Assembly: GCA_002399445.1 (NCBI GenBank)
Contig: DHDR01000030.1
Span: forward strand, 1-37,019
Origin: Ruminococcaceae bacterium UBA4871
Lineage (GTDB): Bacteria > Bacillota > Clostridia > Oscillospirales > Acutalibacteraceae
Length of the DNA: 37,019 bases
Reading direction: 5' to 3'
The notes below the pieces were generated by a model, which saw nothing but the letters and a program-made list of their open reading frames with translations, did not search any database and was not told where the DNA came from. Both the position numbers and the translations under genes were made by a program. Shown here one piece after another: positions 1 to 7,316 of this stretch. Each line of letters opens with the position of its first letter. The stretch's first letter is position 1.

Positions 1-57
1 TCGACTTTTGGGGGCAGGTCAAAGTAAAGAGCTTTTTATGGGAAACATATTTTCAAC

Positions 58-96
58 AAAAAGAGGAAACCGTGTGGAAAACGGTTTCCTCTTTTT
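58..96. terminator. Bidirectional intrinsic terminator downstream of the CLC gene
   Basis: A perfect 15-bp stem (arms 58-72 and 82-96, loop of 9) has an A-run on its left edge and a T-run on its right edge, so it can stop transcription in both directions. It lies about 35 bp beyond the stop of the minus-strand CLC gene and would also end whatever plus-strand gene lies left of the window. Bases 1-57 show no gene. Confidence 0.9.
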
Positions 97-130
97 GGAT
101 AACGGGAAAAGTTGATTTTAAAGTTGTTCT

Positions 131-1396
131 TTATTCCGCTTTTTTGTTAATATACTGCGGATGAAATTTACTGTATAAAATTGTTTGCTCAGAATACAGG
201 CCAGTGTACCCGGAAAGTGCGTAGGAAATAGCACAGGCAAGGAAGAAATAAGGTGCGCCGCTGTAACCGAAAATGGAACAGCCGAGCAGAAGTGCAGTCA
301 GTGGACAATTGACAACACCGCAGAACACAGACAGCAGACCAACTGCTGCCCCAAGGCATGGATCCAGCCCAATCACACTTCCCATCCAGCAGCCAAACGT
401 TGCGCCAATGTAGAAACTGGGTACGATTTCACCGCCTTTAAAACCGGCCCCCAGTGTCAGTGCTGTGAGCAGAATTTTCAGCAGGAAAGCTTCCGGATGG
501 GTGTGTCCGTTCAGTGCTCTGTTTATGACATCACCGCCGGCTCCTTCATAATCTGTTGTATGCAGCAGAAGTGTCAGAACAATCACAAAGGCACTGCCGA
601 CCAGAATACGGATATATGGATTTGTCAAATAACGCTGATAAAGATATCCTGAGAGATGCATAGCGTAACAGAAGAGGACCGCTACCAGTGCACACAGCGC
701 TGCCAGCAAAGCTACTTGGAGGAAAGGAAGAAAATGAATGTTTTTAACGGCAACAAGTGTAAAATGTACTGGCTGTGCACCAAACCAGTTTGAGACACCG
801 GCGGCCAGTAAGCAGGAAATAGCAACTGGAACCAGTGCAGAATAGTACATTTCCCCAACGCTGACAACTTCCAGTGCAAAAACAGCAGCGACAACCGGCA
901 TGCCGAATAATGCCGAAAATACAGAGCCCATGCCGCACAGTGTCATGACGTGGAGGGACTTTTCATCCAATTTGAAAAGTTTCCCGGCTCCGTAGCCAAG
1001 GCTTCCGCCAATCTGCAGAGCTGCTCCTTCGCGCCCGGCAGACCCGCCGAACAGGTGCGTAATTGTGGTGGAAATAAAAATCAGCGGTGCCATGTACGTT
1101 GGAAGTGGTTGAGAGGAACGAATGGCCAGAAGCACAAGGTTTGTGCCGCGGCTTTTTTTCACACCGCAGAACTGATACAGCCATGCTATCAGTAAGCCGC
1201 CAACGGGCAACAGGAAAAGCAGCCATGAATGTGCCATTCGCGTTTGGGTACTCCACTTCATTGCATAGTAAAATAAAGTTCCCACGCCGCCTCCAATTAC
1301 AATGCCGATGATTATACTAAAAAGAATCCATTTTAAAAAGCTTAGTAATCGTGTTTGCCAATGCTGCGCTTTTTTTCTAATTTTCTCTTTCTTCAA
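131..1396 (-). CDS. CLC-family anion transporter, resembling the CLC-F fluoride/proton antiporter subclade
   Basis: This is a polytopic membrane protein of about 421 residues with some ten or more hydrophobic segments, a normal bacterial CLC length. The gating-glutamate motif GREGA is at residues 121-125, and the helix-N motif GFKGGEIVPSFYIGA is clear near residue 320. Where chloride CLCs carry GSGIP there is KSRGTN, and GFKGGE resembles the fluoride-exporting CLC-F group; that subclade placement is inference. The longest frame opens at a TTG at 1465 with no ribosome site. I choose the TTG at 1394-1396, preceded at 8 bases by GGGGAGG. A 17-bp-spaced promoter lies at 1493-1521, giving a leader of about 90 nt in which I see no fluoride riboswitch. 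The gene is divergent from the small regulator pair at 1660-2159. Transport of chloride rather than fluoride remains possible. Confidence 0.85.
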   Translation of the reverse strand: MKKEKIRKKAQHWQTRLLSFLKWILFSIIIGIVIGGGVGTLFYYAMKWSTQTRMAHSWLLFLLPVGGLLIAWLYQFCGVKKSRGTNLVLLAIRSSQPLPTYMAPLIFISTTITHLFGGSAGREGAALQIGGSLGYGAGKLFKLDEKSLHVMTLCGMGSVFSALFGMPVVAAVFALEVVSVGEMYYSALVPVAISCLLAAGVSNWFGAQPVHFTLVAVKNIHFLPFLQVALLAALCALVAVLFCYAMHLSGYLYQRYLTNPYIRILVGSAFVIVLTLLLHTTDYEGAGGDVINRALNGHTHPEAFLLKILLTALTLGAGFKGGEIVPSFYIGATFGCWMGSVIGLDPCLGAAVGLLSVFCGVVNCPLTALLLGCSIFGYSGAPYFFLACAISYALSGYTGLYSEQTILYSKFHPQYINKKAE

Positions 1397-1492
1397 AACA
1401 GAATCCTCCCCTTGCTGCATTTGTGTTTGTTCTGCAACAGTACTACATGGGATGGACCGCTGCAAAAAAAGTCGATATTTGCTTTTATTTTT

Positions 1493-1521
1493 ATTTTAGC
1501 ATGCCCTAAACAGGGTTGCAA
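1493..1521 (-). promoter_or_regulatory. Sigma-A-type promoter of the CLC gene
   Basis: Reading the minus strand, TTGCAA (1516-1521) and TAAAAT (1493-1498) are separated by exactly 17 bp. The predicted start of transcription is near 1486. The upstream edge of the -35 box is only 3 bp from the 30-bp palindrome at 1525-1554. Confidence 0.7.
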
Positions 1522-1524
1522 GGG

Positions 1525-1554
1525 GAGCAGTGTCCCAATATTGGGACACTGCTC
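1525..1554. promoter_or_regulatory. Perfect 30-bp palindrome between divergent promoters (probable operator)
   Basis: The left half GAGCAGTGTCCCAAT is followed directly by its exact reverse complement, so all 15 base pairs match with no spacer. With no loop and no T-run on either side it is unlikely to be a terminator. It sits immediately upstream of the CLC -35 box and about 30 bp upstream of the -35 box of the divergent unit, the usual place for an activator or shared operator. I do not recognise the core GTGTCCCAATATTGGGACAC as the site of a named regulator. Confidence 0.75.
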
Positions 1555-1584
1555 AAAATAAAAGAACATATATTCGGAAATGCC

Positions 1585-1613
1585 TTGATGATTTGCCTTG
1601 AATTTTGTATGAT
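1585..1613 (+). promoter_or_regulatory. Sigma-A-type promoter of the small regulator pair
   Basis: TTGATG (1585-1590) and TATGAT (1608-1613) are separated by 17 bp. The start codon at 1660 lies about 40 bases beyond the expected transcription start. Confidence 0.7.
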
Positions 1614-1659
1614 GGAAATTAGAGGAATTCCGCTGCACAGAGAAAGTGAGTGGTAAAAC

Positions 1660-1863
1660 ATGGATTATCAAAAATGGGGACAGGATTATCTTAAAGAAGC
1701 AAAAATGATTCAGGAACATCTGCAGCCGGTCAGACAACGTCTCAAACAACGCGGACTGAGTGTGGAGGAGAGCCGCAATCTTGCGGCACGGGAAAGCATG
1801 CTCTATCAGATGTATTTGGAATGCCGCAGTACGGGACTTTATTTACAGAGGTCCTTTCGATGA
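1660..1863 (+). CDS. Small charged protein of unknown function, partner of a sigma-like HTH protein
   Basis: The product is 67 residues, strongly charged and predicted helical (for example KEAKMIQEHLQPVRQRLKQR), with no signal peptide, membrane segment or recognised domain. The start ATG follows GAGTGG with modest Shine-Dalgarno character. Its stop overlaps the next ATG as ATGA at 1860-1863, so translation of the two proteins is very likely coupled. Pairing of a small helical protein with a region-4-like protein suggests that the two act together, for instance as a complex, but this is inference. I do not know a function for it. Confidence 0.75.
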   Translation: MDYQKWGQDYLKEAKMIQEHLQPVRQRLKQRGLSVEESRNLAARESMLYQMYLECRSTGLYLQRSFR

Positions 1864-2159
1864 GGCACCGTATTCTTAGTTATGACTTGCTTCCGCAGGA
1901 ATTAGGGACACCTCAGCCAGACCAGACAGATTACCGATATGCTGCCATGTGCCGTGCTCTTCACCTTGCCATACAGCAGGAACTGACACAGCGGCAGAGA
2001 ATTTGCATTGAAAAACGTCTTGCAGGGGAAAAGGTCAAGGATATTGCAGCCGATTTGGGAGTGGCATCCCCAACCGTTACCCAGCATGTAAAGCGGGGTG
2101 TGCGACGCTTAAAACATGCGCTGCAGTACAGCTGCTTTTATCCGGAAGAACCGTTATGA
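1860..2159 (+). CDS. Sigma-70 region-4-like HTH DNA-binding protein
   Basis: The product is 99 residues. The C-terminal half (about residues 40-92) carries a helix-turn-helix of the sigma-70 region 4/LuxR type: LTQRQRICIEKRLAGEKVKD, then IAADLGVASPTVTQHVKRGV. No sigma region 2 is present, so it is not a complete sigma factor; it may be a transcription regulator or need a partner. An upstream in-frame ATG at 1821 is possible, but the ATG at 1860 is favoured because it has AGAGG seven bases before it and an ATGA overlap with the preceding gene. Its divergent position suggests that it may act on the palindrome at 1525-1554 and the CLC gene, which is untested inference. Confidence 0.8.
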   Translation: MRHRILSYDLLPQELGTPQPDQTDYRYAAMCRALHLAIQQELTQRQRICIEKRLAGEKVKDIAADLGVASPTVTQHVKRGVRRLKHALQYSCFYPEEPL

Positions 2160-2258
2160 ACGGATCCCTAATACCACAATGGCCTCATGGCAGTGAAAAG
2201 GTACTTTTTGGAGTTATTCAGTAAAGAAACCGCGAGTTCATACATTTAGAAAGTAAAA

Positions 2259-2305
2259 GCAGACATCATGTCTTTTCAAAAAACATGATGCCTGTTTTTA
2301 TTTTT
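2259..2305. terminator. Terminator between convergent regulator unit and mnmA
   Basis: Arms 2259-2271 and 2283-2295 pair over 13 positions with one mismatch (core CATCATGT/ACATGATG), followed by a T-rich tract on the plus strand. On the minus strand the hairpin is followed by GCTTTTACTTT, so it may also serve mnmA. Bases 2160-2258 hold nothing else recognisable. Confidence 0.8.
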
Positions 2306-3386
2306 ATTCTTTTATTCCTTTTACAATCGTACCGCCGCCCAAAAGCAAATCACCATCGTACAAAACGACTGCCTGACCGGGAGCAACAGCACGCTGTGGT
2401 TCCGCAAAGTGCAGAAGCAGTGTACCATCAGGCTGGATCGATGCCAGTGCAGATGCCGGCTTTGCCTGATAGCGGATTTTTGCCTGTACCTGTAGCGGTG
2501 TTTCCGGTGCGGGAATAGATACCCAGTTCAGGTCATCTGCCAACAGGCTGCGGCTGTACTGGCTGCCTTCCGGGCCGAGGACAACCTGATTTTGCGCGGT
2601 ATCCAAACGGGTGACATACATAGGCTGGCCAAAGGCGATACCAAGCCCTTTTCGCTGGCCGACCGTATAATGTGTCAACCCGCGGTGCCGGCCGAGTACA
2701 TGACCCTTTGCATCTACAAAGTCGCCGGGGGTACTGTCATGTCCGTTATGGCGGCAGAGAAAACCGGCATAATCCTTGTCTGGGACAAAGCAAATTTCCT
2801 GACTGTCTGGTTTCTGGGCAACTGGCAGGCCGGCTTCCTGAGCGATGCTGCGGACTTTTGGTTTGGGCAGAGCGGCAAGCGGAAGAAGAGTGTGGGCAAG
2901 CTGCTTTTGTGTCAAACTGTAAAGAACATAGCTCTGGTCTTTGCCGTAAGGGGAGGCATATAACTGCCAGCGGCCGTCCGGTCCCTGCTGCACTTTCGCA
3001 TAATGACCTGTGGCAATGGCATCACAGCCCAGTTCTTCTGCACGGCGAAGCATTGCACCGAATTTAAGCCAGCGATTACAGCGGATGCAGGGATTTGGTG
3101 TGCGGCCGACGGCATATTCGGAGACAAAATTGTCAATTACTTTTTGCTCAAAGAGTTCTGTAAAATTAAAGACAAAATGGTCAATGCCAAGCGAATAACA
3201 AACACGGCGTGCATCCTGCACATCCTGAAAGGAACAGCATCCGCCTTCCCTCGGCGGAAAAGACGGGTCATCCAAGTGCAGGCGCAGCGTGCAGCCAACA
3301 ACATCCCAGCCGCTTTTCTGCAGCAAAAGAGCGGCGACGCTGCTGTCCACGCCGCCGCTCATGCCGACTAAAACTTTTCCCTTCAA
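2304..3386 (-). CDS. mnmA: tRNA-specific 2-thiouridylase MnmA
   Basis: MnmA adds sulfur to the wobble uridine (U34) of Glu, Gln and Lys tRNAs in the cytoplasm, taking persulfide sulfur from a cysteine desulfurase. The 360-residue product has the normal length. The PP-loop ATP site GMSGGVDSS is at residues 8-16. The two active cysteines are expected in NPCIRCN near residue 100 and in QEICFVPD near residue 200. The start codon is TTG (3384-3386) and overlaps the upstream stop as TTGA, with AGGAG eight bases before it. It is therefore translationally coupled to the Cys-cluster protein upstream. No desulfurase gene is adjacent. Confidence 0.97.
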   Translation of the reverse strand: MKGKVLVGMSGGVDSSVAALLLQKSGWDVVGCTLRLHLDDPSFPPREGGCCSFQDVQDARRVCYSLGIDHFVFNFTELFEQKVIDNFVSEYAVGRTPNPCIRCNRWLKFGAMLRRAEELGCDAIATGHYAKVQQGPDGRWQLYASPYGKDQSYVLYSLTQKQLAHTLLPLAALPKPKVRSIAQEAGLPVAQKPDSQEICFVPDKDYAGFLCRHNGHDSTPGDFVDAKGHVLGRHRGLTHYTVGQRKGLGIAFGQPMYVTRLDTAQNQVVLGPEGSQYSRSLLADDLNWVSIPAPETPLQVQAKIRYQAKPASALASIQPDGTLLLHFAEPQRAVAPGQAVVLYDGDLLLGGGTIVKGIKE

Positions 3387-3904
3387 GTTTCCGGCTCCTC
3401 TGGCGCAGCTTCTTCATCAGCCGGGGTTACGGCTGGCGCTGGCTGTGCGGAAGAAGCGGGTTTCTGCTGCGGCTGCTCAGTAGAAGGCTGCTGAACTGGC
3501 GGAGCAGATTTTTTATCCTTATCGGAGGATTCCGCATCCTGCTCGTCATCGTTATCCTCATAGAATTTGCAGGTACCGCAGTCATCTTTACAGTCGGTGC
3601 ATTCTGTTTCATCAACAGAAGCAAAATTGGATTCGCGGATTTCATCCATGTGATCAAAGGCACGTTTCATACGGCGGTCGCTGTCATCGATGCAGGCGCA
3701 GAGCGCGTCCGTCTCAGCATTACCCTGATCGCGGAGGTGTTCATAAAAATATTTTCCGAGTGCAACATAAGCACGGGCACTGTTTTCGCGCTCATTTTGA
3801 ATGACAATATGCAGGCGGTTAATCACAGCGGAGCGGTGGTTCTTTTCCCGCAGGCTGTTAAATGTGCTGGCCATCTGGCTTCCAAGAGAATCAAGTAATC
3901 CCAT
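3383..3904 (-). CDS. Conserved-looking hypothetical protein with a Cys cluster and Pro/Gln/Ala-rich tail
   Basis: The product is 173 residues. Residues 1-100 look helical and charged; C102-x2-C105-x3-C109-x2-C112 could bind a metal; residues 115-135 are acidic; the tail is rich in Pro, Gln, Ala and Glu and probably disordered. There is no signal peptide or membrane segment. GGAGGG precedes the ATG by seven bases. A minus-strand -10-like TATAAT at 3967-3972 may belong to its promoter, but no good -35 is visible. It is coupled to mnmA by a TTGA overlap, so a role near tRNA thiolation or sulfur/metal handling is possible, without direct support. I do not recognise the family. Confidence 0.75.
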   Translation of the reverse strand: MGLLDSLGSQMASTFNSLREKNHRSAVINRLHIVIQNERENSARAYVALGKYFYEHLRDQGNAETDALCACIDDSDRRMKRAFDHMDEIRESNFASVDETECTDCKDDCGTCKFYEDNDDEQDAESSDKDKKSAPPVQQPSTEQPQQKPASSAQPAPAVTPADEEAAPEEPET

Positions 3905-4085
3905 TTTGTTCCCTCCGTACCGCGACCGGAAACACTGCCGGTGCGGAAAAATTAAGACCTGCTTTTATTATAACGCATCTATCAGCTATTTAACAGCATA
4001 ATTTATGGAGAAGAAAAATTTTTCTGAATATCCATGAAAAATTTCCAGAAAGAACGCTTTTGGGTAGGAAAGCTGGGTCACATGT

Positions 4086-4093
4086 GATATAAT
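4086..4093 (+). promoter_or_regulatory. Extended -10 promoter of the CpXC gene
   Basis: TG at 4084-4087 context followed by TATAAT (4088-4093) forms an extended -10 element (TGATATAAT). The expected -35 position holds a poor match (TAGGAA), consistent with extended -10 promoters. Confidence 0.5.
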
Positions 4094-4136
4094 ACAATTA
4101 TTATTTTGAGAAGAAACACGGAGGTGTTTTTGCTTT

Positions 4137-4790
4137 ATGTCTACTCAGGTAAGCAAGGATGTCTGCTGCCCGCAGTGTGGAAAGCCGGTACGCACAAAAT
4201 TATGGACAGGCATCAGCGCAAATACAGAGCCGGTTTTGCGGCAGAAAGTTCTGGATGAAACGCTTTTTGACTGGCAGTGTCCGCACTGTGGCTATCAGGC
4301 AGAATTGGTCTATCCCTGTCTGTACCACGATAAAGAGAAAAAATTTATGGTGTATCTGGTGCCGGAGGGCAGTAAACAGGCTTTGCGGAAAGTTGAAGTA
4401 GACACGCGCTTCCCACAGCTTGCCGGGGTGCGGAAACGCGCGGTGACGTCCCCAATGGAGCTTAAGGAAAAAGTCCTGATTTTTGAGGCTGGGCTGGATG
4501 ACGTTGGGGTGGAACTTGTCAAAGCCGGTCTTGCTGCAATTGTAGAGGAAAAACAGAATAAAACAGTGGAAATCGGCTGCTTCTGTTTTGCAAATCAGGA
4601 AAAGGACCGTATCGGGTTCCTGTTCTTTCTAGAGGGAGAAGAGAATCCCCTGAAAAAGGCAACCCGTTTTGCCACTTATCAGGAAGCGATGGAGATCAGC
4701 AAACAGTGCGGCGGCGAACTAGGCGACGACTTTGTTCGCGTGGACAGTCAGTTGGCGGCCCGTCTGCTGGAAAAATACCGGAGGCTATAA
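4137..4790 (+). CDS. CpXC-domain protein
   Basis: The 217-residue product begins with two CPxC pairs, CPQCG (C11, C14) and CPHCG (C48, C51), separated by about 33 residues, the arrangement that defines the CpXC domain (often found in Clostridia, function unknown). These Cys pairs could form a zinc-ribbon-like site. The C-terminal two thirds is soluble and has no motif I recognise. GGAGG lies about 12 bases before the ATG. It stands alone between the divergent mnmA unit and the trp promoter, and no clear terminator follows it. Confidence 0.8.
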   Translation: MSTQVSKDVCCPQCGKPVRTKLWTGISANTEPVLRQKVLDETLFDWQCPHCGYQAELVYPCLYHDKEKKFMVYLVPEGSKQALRKVEVDTRFPQLAGVRKRAVTSPMELKEKVLIFEAGLDDVGVELVKAGLAAIVEEKQNKTVEIGCFCFANQEKDRIGFLFFLEGEENPLKKATRFATYQEAMEISKQCGGELGDDFVRVDSQLAARLLEKYRRL

Positions 4791-4825
4791 CAGAGTTTGT
4801 CCTCTTAAAAATTTTTTAAAAACTA

Positions 4826-4853
4826 TTGACAGATTTTTGAAGATGTGTATAAT
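4826..4853 (+). promoter_or_regulatory. trp operon promoter
   Basis: A consensus -35 TTGACA (4826-4831) and consensus -10 TATAAT (4848-4853) are spaced by 16 bp. Transcription should start near 4860, giving a leader of about 345 nt before trpE. The match to both consensus boxes implies strong initiation with control left to the T-box. Confidence 0.85.
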
Positions 4854-4904
4854 ATAAAATAAAATTAATAATTTTCTTGCTAAACCGATGAAATGGAGAT
4901 AAAA

Positions 4905-5166
4905 ACGGCACAAGCGCGTACAGAGAGTCCGGGCAGATGAGAGCCGGACCGTGAGCGGGCTGTTAAATGGACCATTGAGGGCACAGCGAAAGGTGCTTCG
5001 CACTGAGTATCCTGTGACGCAGGGCCTGCGTAATGGGCTAGGGGTATGTTGGTACTCCGCAAAGGGTGCGGTTTTCATAACCGCAAAGCAAGGTGGCACC
5101 GCGAGCCGGATTTTTCAGGCCCGTCCTTGACAGACAGTATTCTGTTTGTCCTGGGCGGGCCTTTTT
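4905..5166 (+). promoter_or_regulatory. T-box riboswitch sensing tRNA-Trp, with terminator
   Basis: T-box leaders pair with a specific tRNA; uncharged tRNA stabilises an antiterminator and lets transcription continue. The stem-I AGAGAG element is at 4922-4927, followed by a GTCCGG/CCGGAC stem. The specifier appears as TTAAA-TGG-A with UGG (Trp codon) at 4968-4970. The conserved T-box sequence AAGGTGGCACCGCG is at 5090-5103. Its UGGC (5094-5097) would pair with a tRNA 3' end GCCA, which fits the G73 discriminator of tRNA-Trp. The terminator (5117-5166) has AGGCCCG/CGGGCCT at its base, a GACAGACAG/CTGTTTGTC upper stem and a T5 tail. All three features agree with the downstream trp genes. Confidence 0.93.
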
Positions 5167-5204
5167 GTATGCCCCCCGGGAAAATCTATCGGGAGGGATC
5201 ATCT

Positions 5205-6695
5205 ATGATAAAACCAACCTTGGAAGAAGTCAAACGTTTTGCAGCACAGGGACAGTACCGGATTTTGCCGGTCAGCCGGGAAATTTATGCAGACATTAAA
5301 ACACCGATCGAGGTACTGCGTATTCTGCAGGCGGAAAGCCACCACTGTTTCCTGTTGGAAAGTGCAGAGAGCAAACGGCATTGGGGCCGCTATACATTCC
5401 TCGGTTTTGACCCCAAACAGGAGATTACCTGTGCAGACGGAGAAATGTGTGTGCGGGGGGAAACAGAAGAGCACTTTCACACACAGGACCCGGGCGCTGT
5501 GCTGAAAAAGATTCTTGCAGCTAATAAAAGCCCGCGGCTTTCGGAGCTGCCTCCCTTTACCGGTGGCTTGGTCGGTTATTTCTCTTATGACTATGTGAAA
5601 TACAGCGAGCCGGAACTGAAGCTGGATGCCGAAGATCAGGAAAATTTTAATGATGTGGACCTGATGCTCTTTGACCGTGTAATTGCATTTGACCATTTCC
5701 GCCAGAAAATCGTGCTGATTGCGAATATCCGCTTAGACGGGAATGTGGAAGCTGCCTATGCAGATGCACAGAAAGAATTAAAATACTTAGCCAACCTGAT
5801 TCGGAACGGAACACCTGCGCAGCGGAAACCGGGCCGTATGACCTCTCCGGTGCGTCACCTTTTCACGAAAGAGGCATATTGCCAGATGGTGGAACGTGCA
5901 AAGCAGTATATTCGGGAAGGCGATATTTTTCAGGCTGTACTCAGCAACCGGCTGGATGCTGACTTTGAGGGCAGCCTGCTCAATACCTACCGGGTGCTGC
6001 GCACGTTGAACCCGTCTCCATACATGTTCTATTTCTCCAGTGATGACATTGAAATTGCGGGTGCTTCCCCAGAAACATTAGTAAAACTTGATAACGGCGT
6101 GCTGCAGACTTTTCCGCTGGCAGGTTCCCGGCCCCGCGGAGAAACAGAGGAACAGGACCGCCAGCTGGAACACGATTTACTGACGGATCCCAAAGAGCTT
6201 GCCGAACACAACATGTTGGTGGACCTCGGCCGCAATGATCTGGGCCGTATCAGCGAATTCGGTTCCGTAAAAGTAGAAAGGCATCTGCAGGTACTGCGGT
6301 TTTCCCACATCATGCACCTTGGTTCCACAGTCACCGGAACCATCAAGGACGGATTTACGGCACCGGATGTCATTGGCTCCGTCCTGCCGGCCGGGACCCT
6401 TTCCGGTGCGCCGAAGTTCCGTGCCTGCCAGATTATCAATGAACTGGAAAATAACCGGCGCGGGATTTACGGCGGCGCAATTGGCTATTTGGATTTTACC
6501 GGAAACTTGGATACCTGCATCGCCATCCGCATCGCGTTTAAAAAGAACGGAAAGGTCTTTGTCCGTTCTGGCGCAGGCATTGTGGCAGACAGCATTCCGG
6601 AGCAGGAATATCAAGAATGCATTAACAAAGCAAAGGCGGTTGTGGCTGCCCTGCAGGAAGCACAGGAGGAGATTGACGATGATTCTGCTGATTGA
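5205..6695 (+). CDS. trpE: Anthranilate synthase component I (TrpE)
   Basis: TrpE, with the TrpG glutaminase, converts chorismate to anthranilate, the committed step of tryptophan synthesis. The 496-residue product has the Trp feedback motif LLES at residues 50-53 and the catalytic-domain signatures LAGSRPRGE, HNMLVDLGRND, GTLSGAPK and RSGAGIVADS. A longer open frame reaches back to 5046, but that part is T-box RNA; the ATG at 5205 has GGGAGGGA nine bases before it. The gene lies 38 bp beyond the T-box terminator and overlaps trpG by 17 nt. LLES suggests that the enzyme is still inhibited by tryptophan. Confidence 0.97.
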   Translation: MIKPTLEEVKRFAAQGQYRILPVSREIYADIKTPIEVLRILQAESHHCFLLESAESKRHWGRYTFLGFDPKQEITCADGEMCVRGETEEHFHTQDPGAVLKKILAANKSPRLSELPPFTGGLVGYFSYDYVKYSEPELKLDAEDQENFNDVDLMLFDRVIAFDHFRQKIVLIANIRLDGNVEAAYADAQKELKYLANLIRNGTPAQRKPGRMTSPVRHLFTKEAYCQMVERAKQYIREGDIFQAVLSNRLDADFEGSLLNTYRVLRTLNPSPYMFYFSSDDIEIAGASPETLVKLDNGVLQTFPLAGSRPRGETEEQDRQLEHDLLTDPKELAEHNMLVDLGRNDLGRISEFGSVKVERHLQVLRFSHIMHLGSTVTGTIKDGFTAPDVIGSVLPAGTLSGAPKFRACQIINELENNRRGIYGGAIGYLDFTGNLDTCIAIRIAFKKNGKVFVRSGAGIVADSIPEQEYQECINKAKAVVAALQEAQEEIDDDSAD

Positions 6696-7260
6696 TAATT
6701 ATGACAGCTTTTCCTATAATCTTTACCAGATGATCGGTGCCATGGAGCCGAATATCCGGGTTGTGCGCAACAGCGAATTTCCAGTCAAGCAGCTGGCAGA
6801 GATGCAGCCGGATGCAGTGATTTTAAGTCCCGGCCCCGGTCGGCCGGAAAATGCAGGGGTGTGTGAAGAAGCGGTGCGCTTTTTCACCGGCAAAGTGCCG
6901 CTGCTGGGCGTGTGTCTTGGACACCAAGCAATCTGTCAGGCATTCGGAGGAAAAATCGGGTATGCGAAGCAGTTGATGCATGGCAAGCAGTCACAGGTGA
7001 AACTCAGCCAAGATTGTCCGCTGTTCTGCGGGCTGCCGGAAGTGATCGGTGCGGCGCGGTATCATTCCCTGTCCGTTCAGGAAGCAAACCTGCCGCCTGA
7101 ACTGAAGGTTGCGGCACGCAGTTTGGATGACGGCGAAATCATGGCAGTGCAGTACCAGACCCAACCGGTATTCGGCCTGCAGTTTCACCCGGAGTCCATC
7201 CTGACACCGCAGGGGGAAAAAATCCTGCAGAACTTTTTAAAGCTTTGTCCCCAAAAATAA
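6679..7260 (+). CDS. trpG: Anthranilate synthase component II, glutamine amidotransferase (TrpG)
   Basis: This is a class I glutamine amidotransferase of 193 residues that releases ammonia for TrpE. The triad is visible: nucleophile C79 in GVCLGHQ, and H170 and E172 in FHPES. The oxyanion-strand motif SPGPGRP is near residue 50. The start ATG at 6679 lies inside the end of trpE (17-nt overlap) and has AGGAGG nine bases upstream. It is not fused to TrpD, unlike in enteric bacteria. A PabA role in folate synthesis is possible for some such proteins, but the operon favours Trp. Confidence 0.96.
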   Translation: MILLIDNYDSFSYNLYQMIGAMEPNIRVVRNSEFPVKQLAEMQPDAVILSPGPGRPENAGVCEEAVRFFTGKVPLLGVCLGHQAICQAFGGKIGYAKQLMHGKQSQVKLSQDCPLFCGLPEVIGAARYHSLSVQEANLPPELKVAARSLDDGEIMAVQYQTQPVFGLQFHPESILTPQGEKILQNFLKLCPQK

Positions 7261-7316
7261 ATTTTCATCTATCTAACCGAATCCGTGTTGAATGATTTTT
7301 ATAGGAGGCTGCCGAA

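Noticed and set aside
1397..1486. Fluoride (crcB) riboswitch upstream of the CLC gene
   Set aside because: I could not find the conserved pseudoknot sequences in the leader.
4880..5204. Short open frames within the trp leader, including the upstream extension of trpE to 5046
   Set aside because: The region is explained by T-box RNA and terminator; trpE has a good ribosome site at 5205.
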